DNA of 64,000 nt from Paractinoplanes ovalisporus. GTDB lineage: Bacteria; Actinomycetota; Actinomycetes; Mycobacteriales; Micromonosporaceae. The stretch lies in contig NZ_JAENHP010000003.1 of NCBI RefSeq assembly GCF_016834655.1, positions 496,001 to 560,000 of the forward strand. The letters are read 5' to 3'. The first letter of the stretch is position 1; the number at the start of each line of letters is the position of its first letter. The translations under genes were made by a program, and so were the position numbers. Positions 41,616-52,968 of the stretch are shown here, piece after piece. The notes below the pieces were generated by a model. The model did not search any database. It saw nothing but the letters and a program-made list of their open reading frames with translations, and was not told where the DNA came from.

Positions 41616-42726
41616 CGGTCTTGGCCCAGTTCGCCGAGAGGTACTCCTTGGCCTTCGTGTTCTGCGCCTCGGTCGGGACGACCGGCGTGCCCTCGATCTT
41701 GGGCAGGGCCTCGAACGCGGTCTTGTCGATCGTGCCGGCCTTCTCCATGGCCTCGGCCCGCACCGGGCGGGCGCCGCCCTTGAGCCACAGGTTCTGGCCC
41801 TCGTCGGAGTAGAGGAACTCCTGCCACAGACGCGCGGCGGCCGGGTGCGGGGCATCCTTGTTGATCGCCTGCACGTAGTACGAGCCGAGCACGGCGCCGT
41901 TGGGGACGAAGGTCTTCCAGGTCTTCAGCTTGGTCGCCTCGGACGCGTTCAGGTAGTCCCAGTCGAACACGACCGGGGTCTGACCCGACTGGATGCTGGC
42001 CGAGTCGGGGTCGACCGGCAGCAGGTTGCCCGCCTTCTTGAGCTCGCCGAAGAAGTCGACGCCGGGCTTGATGTCCTCGACCGTGCCGCCCTTGGCGATC
42101 GCCGCCATCTGGACGCCGCCGAACGCCGCGCCGGCCTGGGTCGGGTCGCCGTTCAGCGCGACCTTGCCCTTGTACTCGGGCTTGAGCAGGTCGTCGAGGC
42201 TGGTCGGGGCCGGCACCTTGGCGCTGTCGTAGCCGATCGACATGTAGCCGCCGTAGTCGTTGACCCAGGCGCCGTTGGCATCCTTCAGGTTGTCGGGGAC
42301 CTCGGCGAACTTCTCCACCTTGTACGGGGCGAACATGGCCACGTTGGCGGTGGCGACCGTCGCGCCCAGGTCGAACACGTCCGGAGCGCCGCCCTGCCCC
42401 TTGAGCTGGTTGGCCGCGTTGATCTCGTCCTGACTGGACCCGTCCGGCTGCGCCGAGTTGACCTTGATGCCGTACTTGTCGCCGAAGGTCTTGATGATCT
42501 CGCCGTAGTTGGCCCAGTTCGGGGGCAGCGCGATGACGTTGAGCTGGCCTTCGGCCTTGGCCGCCTCGACGAGCTTGTCGATCCCGCCCAGGTCCGCCGC
42601 GCTGGTCGCGCTCGCGGCGGAGGAGCCCGACGACTCGGTCTCCTTCTCGGGCGGCGAACAGGCCGCGATCGCGGCTATGGTGGTGGCCGCCACAGTGACG
42701 GCGATCGTGCGGGTAAAGGTACGCAC
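41608..42726 (-). CDS. ABC importer substrate-binding lipoprotein
   Basis: 372 residues. A signal peptide with lipobox IAAIAACSPP (Cys about 23) is followed by a type 2 periplasmic-binding fold. Blocks include LVEAAKAEGQLNVIALPPNWANYGE, VFDLGATVATANVAMFAPY, GYMSIGYDSAKVP and LWQEFLYSDEGQNLWLKGGARP. The family includes iron, polyamine and 2-aminoethylphosphonate binders; no diagnostic iron-ligand Tyr pair can be assigned. It is the first gene of the importer operon. Confidence 0.9.
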   Translation of the reverse strand: MRTFTRTIAVTVAATTIAAIAACSPPEKETESSGSSAASATSAADLGGIDKLVEAAKAEGQLNVIALPPNWANYGEIIKTFGDKYGIKVNSAQPDGSSQDEINAANQLKGQGGAPDVFDLGATVATANVAMFAPYKVEKFAEVPDNLKDANGAWVNDYGGYMSIGYDSAKVPAPTSLDDLLKPEYKGKVALNGDPTQAGAAFGGVQMAAIAKGGTVEDIKPGVDFFGELKKAGNLLPVDPDSASIQSGQTPVVFDWDYLNASEATKLKTWKTFVPNGAVLGSYYVQAINKDAPHPAAARLWQEFLYSDEGQNLWLKGGARPVRAEAMEKAGTIDKTAFEALPKIEGTPVVPTEAQNTKAKEYLSANWAKTVG

Positions 42727-43019
42727 CGTGTTCCTCCCTCTGCGCGCCCCGGGCCGGAACGCGCTGGGTGATCATGAAAGTGCTTGCTTGACAGCAGGCA
42801 TCCGGAACACGTCCGCACGGCAACATTCATTCGCTGATTCCGGCGGACTCCGCAACCCGCTCCCAGCCGTTGCCGTGATCGTATAGCCGCTCTTGATCGA
42901 TGCCTATAGCTGCGGTTCCCGCACCTGCAACACGTTCGGCCGACTCCATTCCGCCCCATCAAGGGCTAAAGTCGCGGTGATCCCCAGCTCGTGATCCTTT
43001 GACGGAATTGGTGTGATCC

Positions 43020-43385
43020 ATGCCGAGAGCGGATTTCCCCGTACGGATCCTGCACGCGACCGCCGATGCCGAAGAGCTGCAGGAACTCGCGTACAACCTC
43101 CGCGAGGCGCTGCTCGACTCCGATGTCGACGATGTACGGCCGGCGACCACGGACTCCCCCGCGGGCGCAAAATCCGGCCAGGCGCTCGCCGTCGGCACCC
43201 TGATCGTCACCTTGGCGCCAACCGTGGCCGAACACGTCATGGCGGTCATCTCGTCCTGGCTGAGCCGCCAGTCCAGCGAGATCGAGCTGGAAATCGACGG
43301 CAAGCGCTTCCAGGGCCGGGTGACCCGTTCCGAACGAGCCGAGCTGGTCGCCGCCTGGCTGCGCCACGTCGACCGCGAGCCGTGA
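43020..43385 (+). CDS. EACC1-like effector-associated constant component
   Basis: 121 residues with no membrane segment. The layout VRILHATADAEELQELAYNLREALL, then GTLIVTLAPTVAEHVMAVISSWLSRQSSEIELEIDGKRFQ matches the EACC1 family, which in actinobacteria is the invariant partner of variable effector domains in predicted immunity-like or signalling loci. Here no effector (caspase-like, trypsin-like, STAND) stands beside it; the next gene is convergent and encodes a membrane protein. The upstream 293 bases hold no recognised gene. The family assignment is by pattern recall, hence moderate confidence. Confidence 0.6.
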   Translation: MPRADFPVRILHATADAEELQELAYNLREALLDSDVDDVRPATTDSPAGAKSGQALAVGTLIVTLAPTVAEHVMAVISSWLSRQSSEIELEIDGKRFQGRVTRSERAELVAAWLRHVDREP

Positions 43386-43451
43386 CCCCCGCTCCCTGGC
43401 CCAGGTTCACCGGCCGCAATCCCGGGTCGGTCATGTCGCGAGCGTAACGAC

Positions 43452-44183
43452 TTACTCGACGGCGACCGCCTGGCCGGTTCGGACCGTTGTTCCCGGGGAG
43501 ATGTTCTGGTGGCTGATGCGGTCGCCGTTCAGGGGGCGCAGCACCAGGGTTATGGAACGGGCGGACGCCAGCTCGATCGCCTCGGCCGGGCTCTTGCCGT
43601 TCATGTCGGGGACGGTGGTGAGGGCGGCCTCAGCCTCCTCGAGGAGTTCGCGTACGCGAATCGTCGTCCACAAATAGCACAGCACGAAACCGGAAATGAG
43701 GCCGACCAGGACGACCGACAGGCCGATCGCGGCGCCGAACTGGGAGCCGCCCATCGGTTCGGTCAACGCGCTGCCGAGGCGGCGGGCGGCCGGGACGATC
43801 TCGTTCAGATTCGCAATGCCGAGGCCGACGATGATCGTGGTGACCCAATCCGAGACCTTGATGAAATTCGAGTTCGTGAGGTATTTCGCGCTGAGTGTGG
43901 CCTTCGACTGTTCGGGGGACGCCTCGGTGCCGGCGGTCAGGTCGGCCAGCCGCGACCGGGGCATGCCGTACAGGAAGCCCAGGAACGCGCCGACCGCCAT
44001 CGCCGCCGCGTACAGGATCAGGACCGTGGCCGTGACGAACAGGCCTTTGCGGGTCTCCTCCGATTCGGAGGCGAAGCCGGCGAGAGCGCCGACCGCAATG
44101 ATCCCGAGGGCCAGGAAGATCACCGAGGCGAGCACGACGGCCTGGATTTTCGAGCCGGCTTTCCGGGGCGGTTTGGTGGCCAT
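43452..44183 (-). CDS. Membrane protein with C-terminal PASTA domain
   Basis: 243 residues. There are helices at about 12-35, 45-72, 110-130 and 150-175; the last 55 residues (VPDMNGKSPAEAIELASARSITLVLRP...ISPGTTVRTGQAVAVE) form one PASTA repeat. PASTA domains normally bind muropeptides in kinases and PBPs; a PASTA attached to a multi-helix membrane protein without kinase or penicillin-binding domain is unusual. With four helices the tail is predicted cytoplasmic or external depending on topology I cannot settle. AAAGAATGG precedes no strong ribosome site; GGGAGAAAGAATG lies at the start. Confidence 0.75.
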   Translation of the reverse strand: MATKPPRKAGSKIQAVVLASVIFLALGIIAVGALAGFASESEETRKGLFVTATVLILYAAAMAVGAFLGFLYGMPRSRLADLTAGTEASPEQSKATLSAKYLTNSNFIKVSDWVTTIIVGLGIANLNEIVPAARRLGSALTEPMGGSQFGAAIGLSVVLVGLISGFVLCYLWTTIRVRELLEEAEAALTTVPDMNGKSPAEAIELASARSITLVLRPLNGDRISHQNISPGTTVRTGQAVAVE

Positions 44184-44285
44184 TCTTTCTCCCGCTTTCG
44201 TCGTTTCCGCGAAGGAGCGCGGCCCACATTAGAATCCGGCGGGCCGCCTGTCCATGGGGCGACCGGCGGAAAGCAGAATGACATC

Positions 44286-44861
44286 ATGAGCCACGTCCAT
44301 GTCGTCTTCGCCCATCCCGATCCGCTGAGTTTCACCGGCCGGGTGCTGCGCGCCTTCCTCGACCGCGTCACCGCCGAGGGCCATACGGTCACGGTCTCCG
44401 ACCTGTACGCGATGGGGTTCCGCGCCGAGATGAGCCGCGAGGAGTACGCCCGCGAGTCCGGCTACCACGCCGACCGGCCGGTCTCCCCCGACGTGGCGGC
44501 CGAACAGGCCAAGCTCGCGGCGGCCGACGTGTGGGCGTTCGTCTATCCGGTGTGGTGGGCCGACTGCCCCGCGATCCTCAAGGGCTGGTTCGACCGGGTC
44601 TGGACTGCCGGCTTCGCACACCATGCGCAGACCCCCGTCCGTACGGGGAAAGCCTTCGTGATCTGCACGGCCGGGTATCCGATCGCGCGGCTGGAGAAGG
44701 ACGGCCTCTACCAGGCGATGCGCGCGACCATGCTCACCGACCGCATCGGCGCCCGCGCCGGCGACTCCGGGTTCCTGCTGCTCACGAGGGACGACGACGT
44801 GGCGGCGTCAATCCTCGACCTCCCACTCGGGCGGGAGCCGGCGGTGGGACCGGATCGGTGA
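44286..44861 (+). CDS. NAD(P)H quinone oxidoreductase, flavodoxin fold
   Basis: 191 residues. FAHPDPLSFTGRVLRAFLD near the start, YPVWWADCPAILKGWFDRVWTAGFAH in the middle and FVICTAGYP follow the NQO1/MdaB family, which reduces quinones by two electrons using FAD or FMN. The ATG at 44286 is not preceded by a strong ribosome site (AAGCAGAATGACATC). The last 54 bases overlap the end of the convergent MFS gene. Confidence 0.87.
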   Translation: MSHVHVVFAHPDPLSFTGRVLRAFLDRVTAEGHTVTVSDLYAMGFRAEMSREEYARESGYHADRPVSPDVAAEQAKLAAADVWAFVYPVWWADCPAILKGWFDRVWTAGFAHHAQTPVRTGKAFVICTAGYPIARLEKDGLYQAMRATMLTDRIGARAGDSGFLLLTRDDDVAASILDLPLGREPAVGPDR

Positions 44862-46067
44862 CCTCAGCATGAGAACCAGCGGTACGGCGATGACGGCCAC
44901 GCTCAGCCAGAGCACGTTGGTCACGCCGACAGAGGTGGCGAGCAGACCACCGAGGAGCGCGCCGAGCGGGGTGGCACCCTGCGTGATGACTCCGCTCGCG
45001 GCCGACACCCGGCTGAGGTAGCGGTTCGGCGTGACGCGGGCGCGTAGCCCGGCCGCGGCGACCGATCGCCCGACCCCGGCGAAGCTCAGCACCACCTCGG
45101 CCACGGCGATGAAGGCAACCGCCAGGCCGTGGTGAACGCCGGCGAGGGGGATGCAGAGGACGGCGAAGGGCGCGAACCCGGAGAAGATCAGGGTCATGCG
45201 GACCTCGCCCAACCGCCGCCGCAGCGGTGGGCAGGCGACCGAGGCGACGAGACCGGCGACGGCCCCGACGGTCGAGAGCACGCCGAACAGCCACGGCGAG
45301 ATGCCGAGGGTCCGCAGGATGAAGACCGCGACGACGGACGCCATGAGCCCGATGCCGAAATTGTGGAAGGCGACCTGCCCGACCAGGAGCCGTAGCAGCG
45401 GTTGCCGGAAGGTGACCGCCACGCCCTCCCTGACCTCACGGCGGAAGTCCCGTCCCTCGATCTCGTCGCGTGACTTCGGCTTCTCGTGGGCGTCGACCGA
45501 ACGGATGAGGACGGCCGAGACCAGGTGGAAAATCGTCGACGCCGCGTACAGCAGCGGCGCGGCCACCACCGTTGTCAGGACTCCGGCGACGCCGGGTGAC
45601 GAGGCCTGGATGGCGCTCTCGGAGGTCTGCAACCGCGCCCGGGCGTCGGCGACGCGCCGCTTGGGCAGGATCAGCGGGAGGATGCTCGTGTGGGCGATGC
45701 TGAAGAACACGTTGGCCACGCTCATGACCAAGGCGACCGCGATCAGCTGCGGGACCGTGAGCACCCCGGCCACGTACGCGATCGGGATGGTCGCCAGTGA
45801 GACGAAGTACGCGATGTCCGCCCACATGAGCACGTCGCGTTTGACCCAGCGGTCGATCCACACCCCGGCCGGGAGTCCGATCAGCACGAAGCCGACGCGG
45901 CTGAAGACCACGATCAGGCTCATCTGGAACGCACTGGCGTGCAGGAGCGTGACCGCGGTGACCGGGAGCGCGAACGAGCTGACCTGGCCCGCCGAGTCGC
46001 GGAACGCGTTGGCCAGCCAGAGACGGCGGAAGCCAGGTTCACGCAGAACTTCCGGAGCCGCCGTCAT
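44808..46067 (-). CDS. MFS transporter
   Basis: 419 residues, about 12 helices. FRRLWLANAFRDSAGQVSSFALPVTAV and AGVWIDRWVKRDVLMWADI fit the MFS_3/enterobactin-exporter-like (EntS) family; the IDRWVKRD loop replaces the canonical DRxGRR motif. The substrate is unknown. Its 3' end overlaps the convergent quinone reductase by 54 bases, so simultaneous transcription of both would interfere. Confidence 0.86.
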   Translation of the reverse strand: MTAAPEVLREPGFRRLWLANAFRDSAGQVSSFALPVTAVTLLHASAFQMSLIVVFSRVGFVLIGLPAGVWIDRWVKRDVLMWADIAYFVSLATIPIAYVAGVLTVPQLIAVALVMSVANVFFSIAHTSILPLILPKRRVADARARLQTSESAIQASSPGVAGVLTTVVAAPLLYAASTIFHLVSAVLIRSVDAHEKPKSRDEIEGRDFRREVREGVAVTFRQPLLRLLVGQVAFHNFGIGLMASVVAVFILRTLGISPWLFGVLSTVGAVAGLVASVACPPLRRRLGEVRMTLIFSGFAPFAVLCIPLAGVHHGLAVAFIAVAEVVLSFAGVGRSVAAAGLRARVTPNRYLSRVSAASGVITQGATPLGALLGGLLATSVGVTNVLWLSVAVIAVPLVLMLRSPIRSHRRLPPEWEVED

Positions 46068-46087
46068 CGACGAGCCACTATACGGGC

Positions 46088-47887
<1,800 letters not shown>

Positions 47888-47898
47888 GACCTGGCTGA

Positions 47899-48483
47899 TT
47901 ACCCGGCCTGGCCTCCACTGAACATCTGCTGCGGCACGGAACGGCCCGGCCCGTACGTGGAACCGGCCCGATCCCTTTCCAGCCAGCCGGTCTCGACCAG
48001 CATGCGGCGGACCGCGGCCACATCGTCGGTCACCTCGGCCAGGCGGCGGTTGATCTCGTCCTCCCCGTAGAGGCCGTCGAGCCGCAGGAAGCGCGCCAGC
48101 AACTCGCCGAGCATCGTGTAACGCTCGCTCAACGTGGGCGGCATCGTGGACAGGCGACCGTGCGTGAAGTTGCCCCGCAACTGGGGGTAGTCGCCAAGAT
48201 AGGACGCGATCGGCTGGGACCGGTCGATGGCCTGGGCCGCCTCGCGCAACTCGCCCGGGGAGGCGCGGTAGATGCCGTTGCCGGTTCCGGTCGCCAGCCC
48301 GGCGCCGACCAGACGGGCCAAGGTCTCGCCCGCGACCTGCACCGTCACGTCGAGCGTGTACGCCAGCTCGGCGATCGACGCGCCCTCGGCGCCACGGTGC
48401 ACCAGTTCCGCGTACGCCCGCAATCGCAACGGGGTGGCGAGCTGGCTCAGGATTTCGGCGGCACGGGCGGCTTCGGAGGACAT
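47899..48483 (-). CDS. ArsR-like HTH protein with DUF2087 domain
   Basis: 194 residues. The N-terminal winged helix (ILSQLATPLRLRAYAELVHRGAEGASIAELAYTLDVTVQVAGETLARLV) is ArsR-like; the C-terminal half (about 100-175: RYTMLGELLARFLRLDGLYGEDEINRRLAEVTDDVAAVRRMLVETGWLERD) is the DUF2087 domain. The protein ends SVPQQMFSGGQAG. It probably represses or activates the adjacent GH15 gene, which starts 12 bases downstream. No metal-binding Cys were seen. Confidence 0.82.
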   Translation of the reverse strand: MSSEAARAAEILSQLATPLRLRAYAELVHRGAEGASIAELAYTLDVTVQVAGETLARLVGAGLATGTGNGIYRASPGELREAAQAIDRSQPIASYLGDYPQLRGNFTHGRLSTMPPTLSERYTMLGELLARFLRLDGLYGEDEINRRLAEVTDDVAAVRRMLVETGWLERDRAGSTYGPGRSVPQQMFSGGQAG

Positions 48484-48524
48484 TCCGTCAACCTAAGCCG
48501 ACCCGCGCCGCCTTAGCGACCCCT

Positions 48525-50741
48525 TTACAGGGCCGCCACGTAAGCCGCGATCCACGCCAGGGGCGCGTTCCAGTTGATCGTCAGCTCGTTCGTGGACCAG
48601 GACTGGATGTCGTCGATGTAGCAGAACTGCGCGACGCACCCGGTGAGCTTGCTCTGCGCGTACGGGTCCTGGATCGACGAGTTAGCGCCGCCGGCGAGCG
48701 TGCCCACCGGCGGGTTGGGCAGGGCCGGGTCGAGCTGCTTGGCGTACCAGCGGCTGTGCTGGTTGTGCGAGCTGACCTCACCGTAGCCGGTCACGTAGGA
48801 CATGTTGAGAGCGTTGCGCCCGAACATGTAGTCGAGCCCGGTGAGCACGCCGTCGCGGTACTTGTCCCGCCCGGTGAGTTCGTGCGCGGCCGCGATCACG
48901 ACCATGTTGTTGAGGATGACGCTGTTCGAGCCCCAGTCCCACATGTTGTTCGCGGGCGCGTACGGAACCCCGTACGGGTGCTGTCGCTGAACGGCCAGGT
49001 ACTTCTCCGCCCCCGCCACCACCGACGCCTTCACCTGCGCGAGCCCGGGCAGCCGGTTCGGCACCAGCGCCAGGTCGAGACGTCCGGCCGCGGCCGTGTT
49101 GCCCCAGTCGAAGGCGCCGGCGCCGAACACGTCGGCCGTGTGCTCGGGCGACGCGAGCACGTCGGCCTGGTACTGCTTCTCCCCCGTGGTGAGGAACAGT
49201 TCGGCGGCCGCCCAGTAGAAGTCGTCGGTCACCTTGTTGTCGTTGTACGCGCCGCCGCCCACGCCGTCGGACTCCGGTGCGTACAGCGCGGGGTTGGCCT
49301 TGGCCGCGGTGTACGCGGTGCGCGCGGCGTTCAGTGCTTTCTGCGCGAACGCGCGGTCGTACTTCTTGTAGATGCGCGCGGCCTGCGCGGCCGTGGCGGC
49401 CAGGTTGAGCGTGGCAGCCGTCGACACCGGGTGCAGCTCGCGCGGTTGCGGGTCGAGGTGCGGCAGCAGCGGCAGCCCCGTCCAGTTCTGGTCGTGGATC
49501 TTGTGATGAGCCATTCCCGCGTACGGCTTCACGGCCGGCACCTGCATCTTCAACAGGAAATCGAGCTCCCAGCGCACCTCGTTGAGCAGATCCGGGGTGC
49601 CGTTGCCGCTCTCCGGGATGGCCAGGCCGACCTTGCGCAGGCCCGGGGTGCGCTCGTACGCGTTCAGCAGCTGCCACACCGAGATGCCGCCATTGACGAC
49701 GTACTTGCCGTGGTCGCCCGCGTCGTACCAGCCGCCGCGCACGTCGAGCCGGTAGTCGCACACACCGGCCTGACACGGCACGTCCCCGTCACCCTGGTTG
49801 GGCGCCACGTCGACGTGCCCCGCCGGACGTCCGTAGCCCGGGCGCAGCGCCTCGTCGATCGCGATGCCGCTGCGCTGCGTGTAGTAGAACTTGAGCGCGT
49901 CGGTGCGGAGTTTCGCGTACGCGTCGGCGCCGATGTCGAACGGCCGGCTGGTCTCGCCGTCCGCCGTCAGCGTGTAGCCAGTGCCCTTCTTCGTCACACG
50001 CCCGAAGTCGATCGTGTGGACGTTCTGTCCCGAGCTGACATCCACGCCGCGCGGCTGCGACTTGCCGCTGGCTTGGGTTTTGCCTGTTTTGTCTTTGAGG
50101 ACCCAAGCGATTGGTGCCGTCGCGTCGGTCACGAGGGTCGCCACCTTGGGCCCGTCCGGCAGATAGGCGACCTGATTCACGCGCACCCGGGGCCCGGTGT
50201 CCGGGACGTACACCTCCGGCGGCACCCCGCCCACGAGCGACACGTTGTCCACGCAGAACCTCCACGGATCCGGGCTGCCACCGAGCTGGAACGCCACCTG
50301 CCCCTGGGCGGTCGAGGTGCTCGCCGTGAACGTCCACTCGTAGTGTGCGGTGTCCCCGAGAACGGGCGACTGCTCGAAGTACGTGTCGTACGGGTCGACC
50401 GCAAGCCCGACCACCGCCCGAACCGACTTGGCCGCGCTGCCGCTCGCGTCGAATGAGAACCGGTAGGTCTCCCCCGCCACCAGATCGATGTCGTTCTGCC
50501 CGAGAATGGCATCCCACTTGTTGGCGGTGCCACCCGGCACGTCCACACAGCCGCGACCCGCGTCGACCGCGAGCGTCATTCCCGCGTTGGCCCAGAACGG
50601 ATCCGTGCCGCTCTCAAAGCCCCCGTTGACTACTTGTTCCACCTCATCGGCAGCGCTGGCCGGCACCGCAGCCACCGCCGTCACGATCAGAACTGCCGCC
50701 CCGGCCACGGCCACACTTCGGGAGCGCTCCCATAGAGACAT
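48525..50741 (-). CDS. Secreted GH9 endoglucanase with CBM4-like domain
   Basis: 738 residues. A signal peptide ([22 protein letters not shown]) is followed by a CBM4/9 domain (about 35-170, [17 protein letters not shown]...VDNVSL), an Ig-like CelD-type module (about 180-275, [16 protein letters not shown]) and a GH9 (alpha/alpha)6 catalytic domain. Catalytic residues are visible in [13 protein letters not shown] (Asp base), [13 protein letters not shown] (His) and the final [17 protein letters not shown] (Glu acid). It would cut beta-1,4-glucan outside the cell, fitting a soil plant-litter degrader. Confidence 0.93.
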   Translation of the reverse strand: MSLWERSRSVAVAGAAVLIVTAVAAVPASAADEVEQVVNGGFESGTDPFWANAGMTLAVDAGRGCVDVPGGTANKWDAILGQNDIDLVAGETYRFSFDASGSAAKSVRAVVGLAVDPYDTYFEQSPVLGDTAHYEWTFTASTSTAQGQVAFQLGGSPDPWRFCVDNVSLVGGVPPEVYVPDTGPRVRVNQVAYLPDGPKVATLVTDATAPIAWVLKDKTGKTQASGKSQPRGVDVSSGQNVHTIDFGRVTKKGTGYTLTADGETSRPFDIGADAYAKLRTDALKFYYTQRSGIAIDEALRPGYGRPAGHVDVAPNQGDGDVPCQAGVCDYRLDVRGGWYDAGDHGKYVVNGGISVWQLLNAYERTPGLRKVGLAIPESGNGTPDLLNEVRWELDFLLKMQVPAVKPYAGMAHHKIHDQNWTGLPLLPHLDPQPRELHPVSTAATLNLAATAAQAARIYKKYDRAFAQKALNAARTAYTAAKANPALYAPESDGVGGGAYNDNKVTDDFYWAAAELFLTTGEKQYQADVLASPEHTADVFGAGAFDWGNTAAAGRLDLALVPNRLPGLAQVKASVVAGAEKYLAVQRQHPYGVPYAPANNMWDWGSNSVILNNMVVIAAAHELTGRDKYRDGVLTGLDYMFGRNALNMSYVTGYGEVSSHNQHSRWYAKQLDPALPNPPVGTLAGGANSSIQDPYAQSKLTGCVAQFCYIDDIQSWSTNELTINWNAPLAWIAAYVAAL

Positions 50742-51065
50742 GGAGACATATTGATGGGCTCGTGACGCCGTGTCAACGAGGCGGAAACAGCGAGTTCACG
50801 GTAGCCCTTTCGAAAGATCAATTGCAGACACCATTCCGGGTACGGCATTTCGCCCGTAACGCCGCCCGGCCGCGTGGCTGCCGTCTGATCTCGTCCCCCA
50901 CCCCGGTCACTGGGTGGGGCGAGTAAACCAGCCAGGTACGACACTCTTCCGCCGCCCTCCACAGGCACCGCCGAGCCGTGCGTCGGCCAGTACATTCCCC
51001 ACCCCCGTCACTGGGTGGGGTGAGTAAACCAACCGGGTACGACACTTTTCCGGCGCCGTCCACAA
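50742..51065. other. 324-base intergenic stretch with duplicated element
   Basis: It lies between the GH9 gene (reading left) and a decapitated propeller gene (reading right). Its right two thirds are two copies of a hairpin repeat. The left third is somewhat AT-richer (TTTCGAAAGATCAATTG) than its surroundings. I recognise no gene in it. Confidence 0.6.
50896..50965. repeat. Hairpin-bearing direct repeat, copy 1
   Basis: CCCCACCC (50896-50903) and GGGTGGGG (50912-50919) form an 8-base perfect stem with loop CGGTCACT. It is followed by GAGTAAACCAGCCAGGTACG and a GACACT.TTCCG tail. The second copy is 101 bases to the right. Confidence 0.8.
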
Positions 51066-51066
51066 G
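50997..51066. repeat. Hairpin-bearing direct repeat, copy 2
   Basis: CCCCACCC (50997-51004) and GGGTGGGG (51013-51020) with loop CCGTCACT, then GAGTAAACCAACCGGGTACG. It matches copy 1 over about 70 bases with about nine differences. The open frame of the truncated propeller gene begins within its right end. Confidence 0.8.
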
Positions 51067-51707
51067 ACACCAGGACTTGGGGCACGGCCCTCTACGCCGC
51101 GACGAACGCGCCCGACACCACCTTCACCACCGGCCACCTCGAGATCGCCCGGGCCGACGGCACTGACGCCCATCGACTCACGCCGGCTGTCCCGGGTGCC
51201 CGCGACATTCTGCCCTCGATCTCCCCGGACGGTCGCCGCGTGATCTACCAACGGGACGGCGGCGAAGAGGCCGACCTGCGTAACGAGGACTTCGCCACCG
51301 CGCTGTTCCGGATGGATCTGCCGGGACGCCACGTACGGCAGCTCACCAGTTGGAGCCTTCCGGTCGAGGGCCCGGATCTCTCCCCGGCCCGGTCGGGACC
51401 CACCAAGGACCTGATCGTCTTCCAGGTCGCACGGCCGGGCTCCGACGGCCTGGACATCGCCACCGTGCCCGCCACATGCCGGTCGGAGGCGGACTGCACC
51501 AGCCGGATCAGGTACGTCACCGACGGGACCGGCCGCGCCACCAGCCCGAGCTGGTCGCCGGACGGCCGCCGCATCGCCTTCAGCTTCCGCACCGCCACCA
51601 CCGACCTCAACGGCGACGTGTGGACGATGCGCCCGGACGGCTCCGACCGGCGCCGGGTGTCCACCTCGCCGACGTTCGACTACGGCGCGGACTGGGGCCC
51701 CGCCTGA
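51066..51707 (+). pseudogene. TolB-like WD40/PD40 propeller protein, N-terminus lost
   Basis: The frame is open from a TGA inside repeat copy 2 (51021) and reads TALYAATNAPDTTF, then GHLEIARADGTDAHRLTPAVPGARDILPSISPDGRRVIYQRD, then SPSWSPDGRRIAFSF, then VWTMRPDGSDRRRVS, ending GADWGPA at 51707. These are PD40 propeller blades of the TolB kind, but only about three blades remain and there is no start codon or signal peptide before the first blade. A GTG at 51240 could start a shorter product. The repeat most likely replaced the front half. Confidence 0.75.
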
Positions 51708-51800
51708 AAGCGACCGGACCCAGCCTGAGATCGGACCGGGCCAGGACGGAAAGCGGGCTCGGCCCAGACGGAAACGGACCGGACCCCGCCTGACCCCGAA

Positions 51801-52889
51801 TCAACAAGGCTCGGCTCGCGGCGTGTCAGGGACAGACGCGCCGCGGGTCTTGGTCGGCACGCTGTTCACCAGGCGCTGGGCGCGCTGGTCCAGGTACTGC
51901 GTGAACAGTTGCTGCGCGAATCCGAACACCAGCGCGTACGCGAGAATCTGGATCGGTTTGTCGATGGCGCTGAACCCGGGCACGAACTCACCGGCCAGCA
52001 GGATGATCCCGACCAGGCCGGTCAGCGCCCCGGCCGGCAACTTCAGCAACGCCAGCGGAACCGTCACGTTGTAGGGTGTCGCGTTCGCGTAGAGGTCCCG
52101 GATGAACAGGGCGGACGAGAGCGCGCCGCCCATCAGGCCGAGCACGGCGACCGTGAAGAAGTCCAGCGACGACGGCGCGGTGTGCAGAAGTGTCAGGTTG
52201 TCGTTGCGGATCGACTTGACCGGGCAGACGATGTTCGGCAGGTTCGGACCGGCCGGCGGCGGGTTCTGCACGAAGCAGAGCGGCACCAGGTTGGGCCGCC
52301 ACGCCGCCAAGGCGACCAGGCAGATCAGCAGCAGGGCGGTCACGGCGAATCCGGTGATCAGCACGTTGCGGAACATGCGCAGCCGCGCGCGTTGCCGGTC
52401 GGCCGCCGCGTGCCCGGCCTCGATCAGTTTGGCCAGGTCGGACGCGTCGATGTGCTGGCCTTTCTCCCACGCCAGGAACATCCGATGGCACAGCGCCCGC
52501 ATCGGATCCCCCACCGCCAGCGACTCCTGGGCCCGCCGGACGGCTTCGGGCACCTCGGCCCGCAGAGCGCCCTGGTCATAGAGCGTCACCAGCACGGCCT
52601 CGGCGTTGTGCACGTGCCGGAACGCCGACTCGGTGCAGTTGCCCGACCACCAGCTGACCACCGGCACATATCGTGGCTTCCGGCCGCAGGCGGCGTCGGT
52701 GGCCAGGTCGAGCAGCCGCTTCGCCTCACCGGCGGCCACGGGAGCGTGGGCGTCCGGCGCGGGTGGGGACGACCATCGCCGCCGGGGGCGTTCCCGGACG
52801 TGCGTGGTCACCGCCAACCTCGCCCGGAAGTACTCGATCTCGGCCAGCGCGTCCTGGGCCCAGAGCTTGTGCCGCGCGCGATCACCCAT
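51801..52889 (-). CDS. Uncharacterised membrane protein
   Basis: 362 residues. The soluble N-terminal half (about 1-175) has a helical region with HNAEAVLVTLYDQGALRAEVPEAVRRAQESL and an acidic MFLAWEKGQHIDASDLAKLIEAGH segment. Helices lie at about 185-208, 250-272, 285-310 and 318-340. Two Cys flank the extracytoplasmic loop (LCFVQN...IVCPVK). The ATG at 52889 is preceded by GGGGGGTTCCG. Not recognised; similar layouts occur in actinobacterial proteins of unknown function. The right flank is a triple 25-base repeat. Confidence 0.7.
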   Translation of the reverse strand: MGDRARHKLWAQDALAEIEYFRARLAVTTHVRERPRRRWSSPPAPDAHAPVAAGEAKRLLDLATDAACGRKPRYVPVVSWWSGNCTESAFRHVHNAEAVLVTLYDQGALRAEVPEAVRRAQESLAVGDPMRALCHRMFLAWEKGQHIDASDLAKLIEAGHAAADRQRARLRMFRNVLITGFAVTALLLICLVALAAWRPNLVPLCFVQNPPPAGPNLPNIVCPVKSIRNDNLTLLHTAPSSLDFFTVAVLGLMGGALSSALFIRDLYANATPYNVTVPLALLKLPAGALTGLVGIILLAGEFVPGFSAIDKPIQILAYALVFGFAQQLFTQYLDQRAQRLVNSVPTKTRGASVPDTPRAEPC

Positions 52890-52968
52890 CGGAACCCCCC
52901 AATGCCGGAAGGCACCAGTAGACGACAGCCGCCGCCACTTCACTACCGGCCGGACCGACGGGTCATTC

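Noticed and set aside
50896-51066. CRISPR array
   Set aside because: Only two copies of a 70-base hairpin unit with one 31-base gap; no spacers or cas genes.
50687-51332. Small minus-strand genes through the 50.9-51.1 kb repeats
   Set aside because: The repeated peptide (SYPVGLLTPPSD-like) only reflects the DNA repeat; no start signals or known domain.
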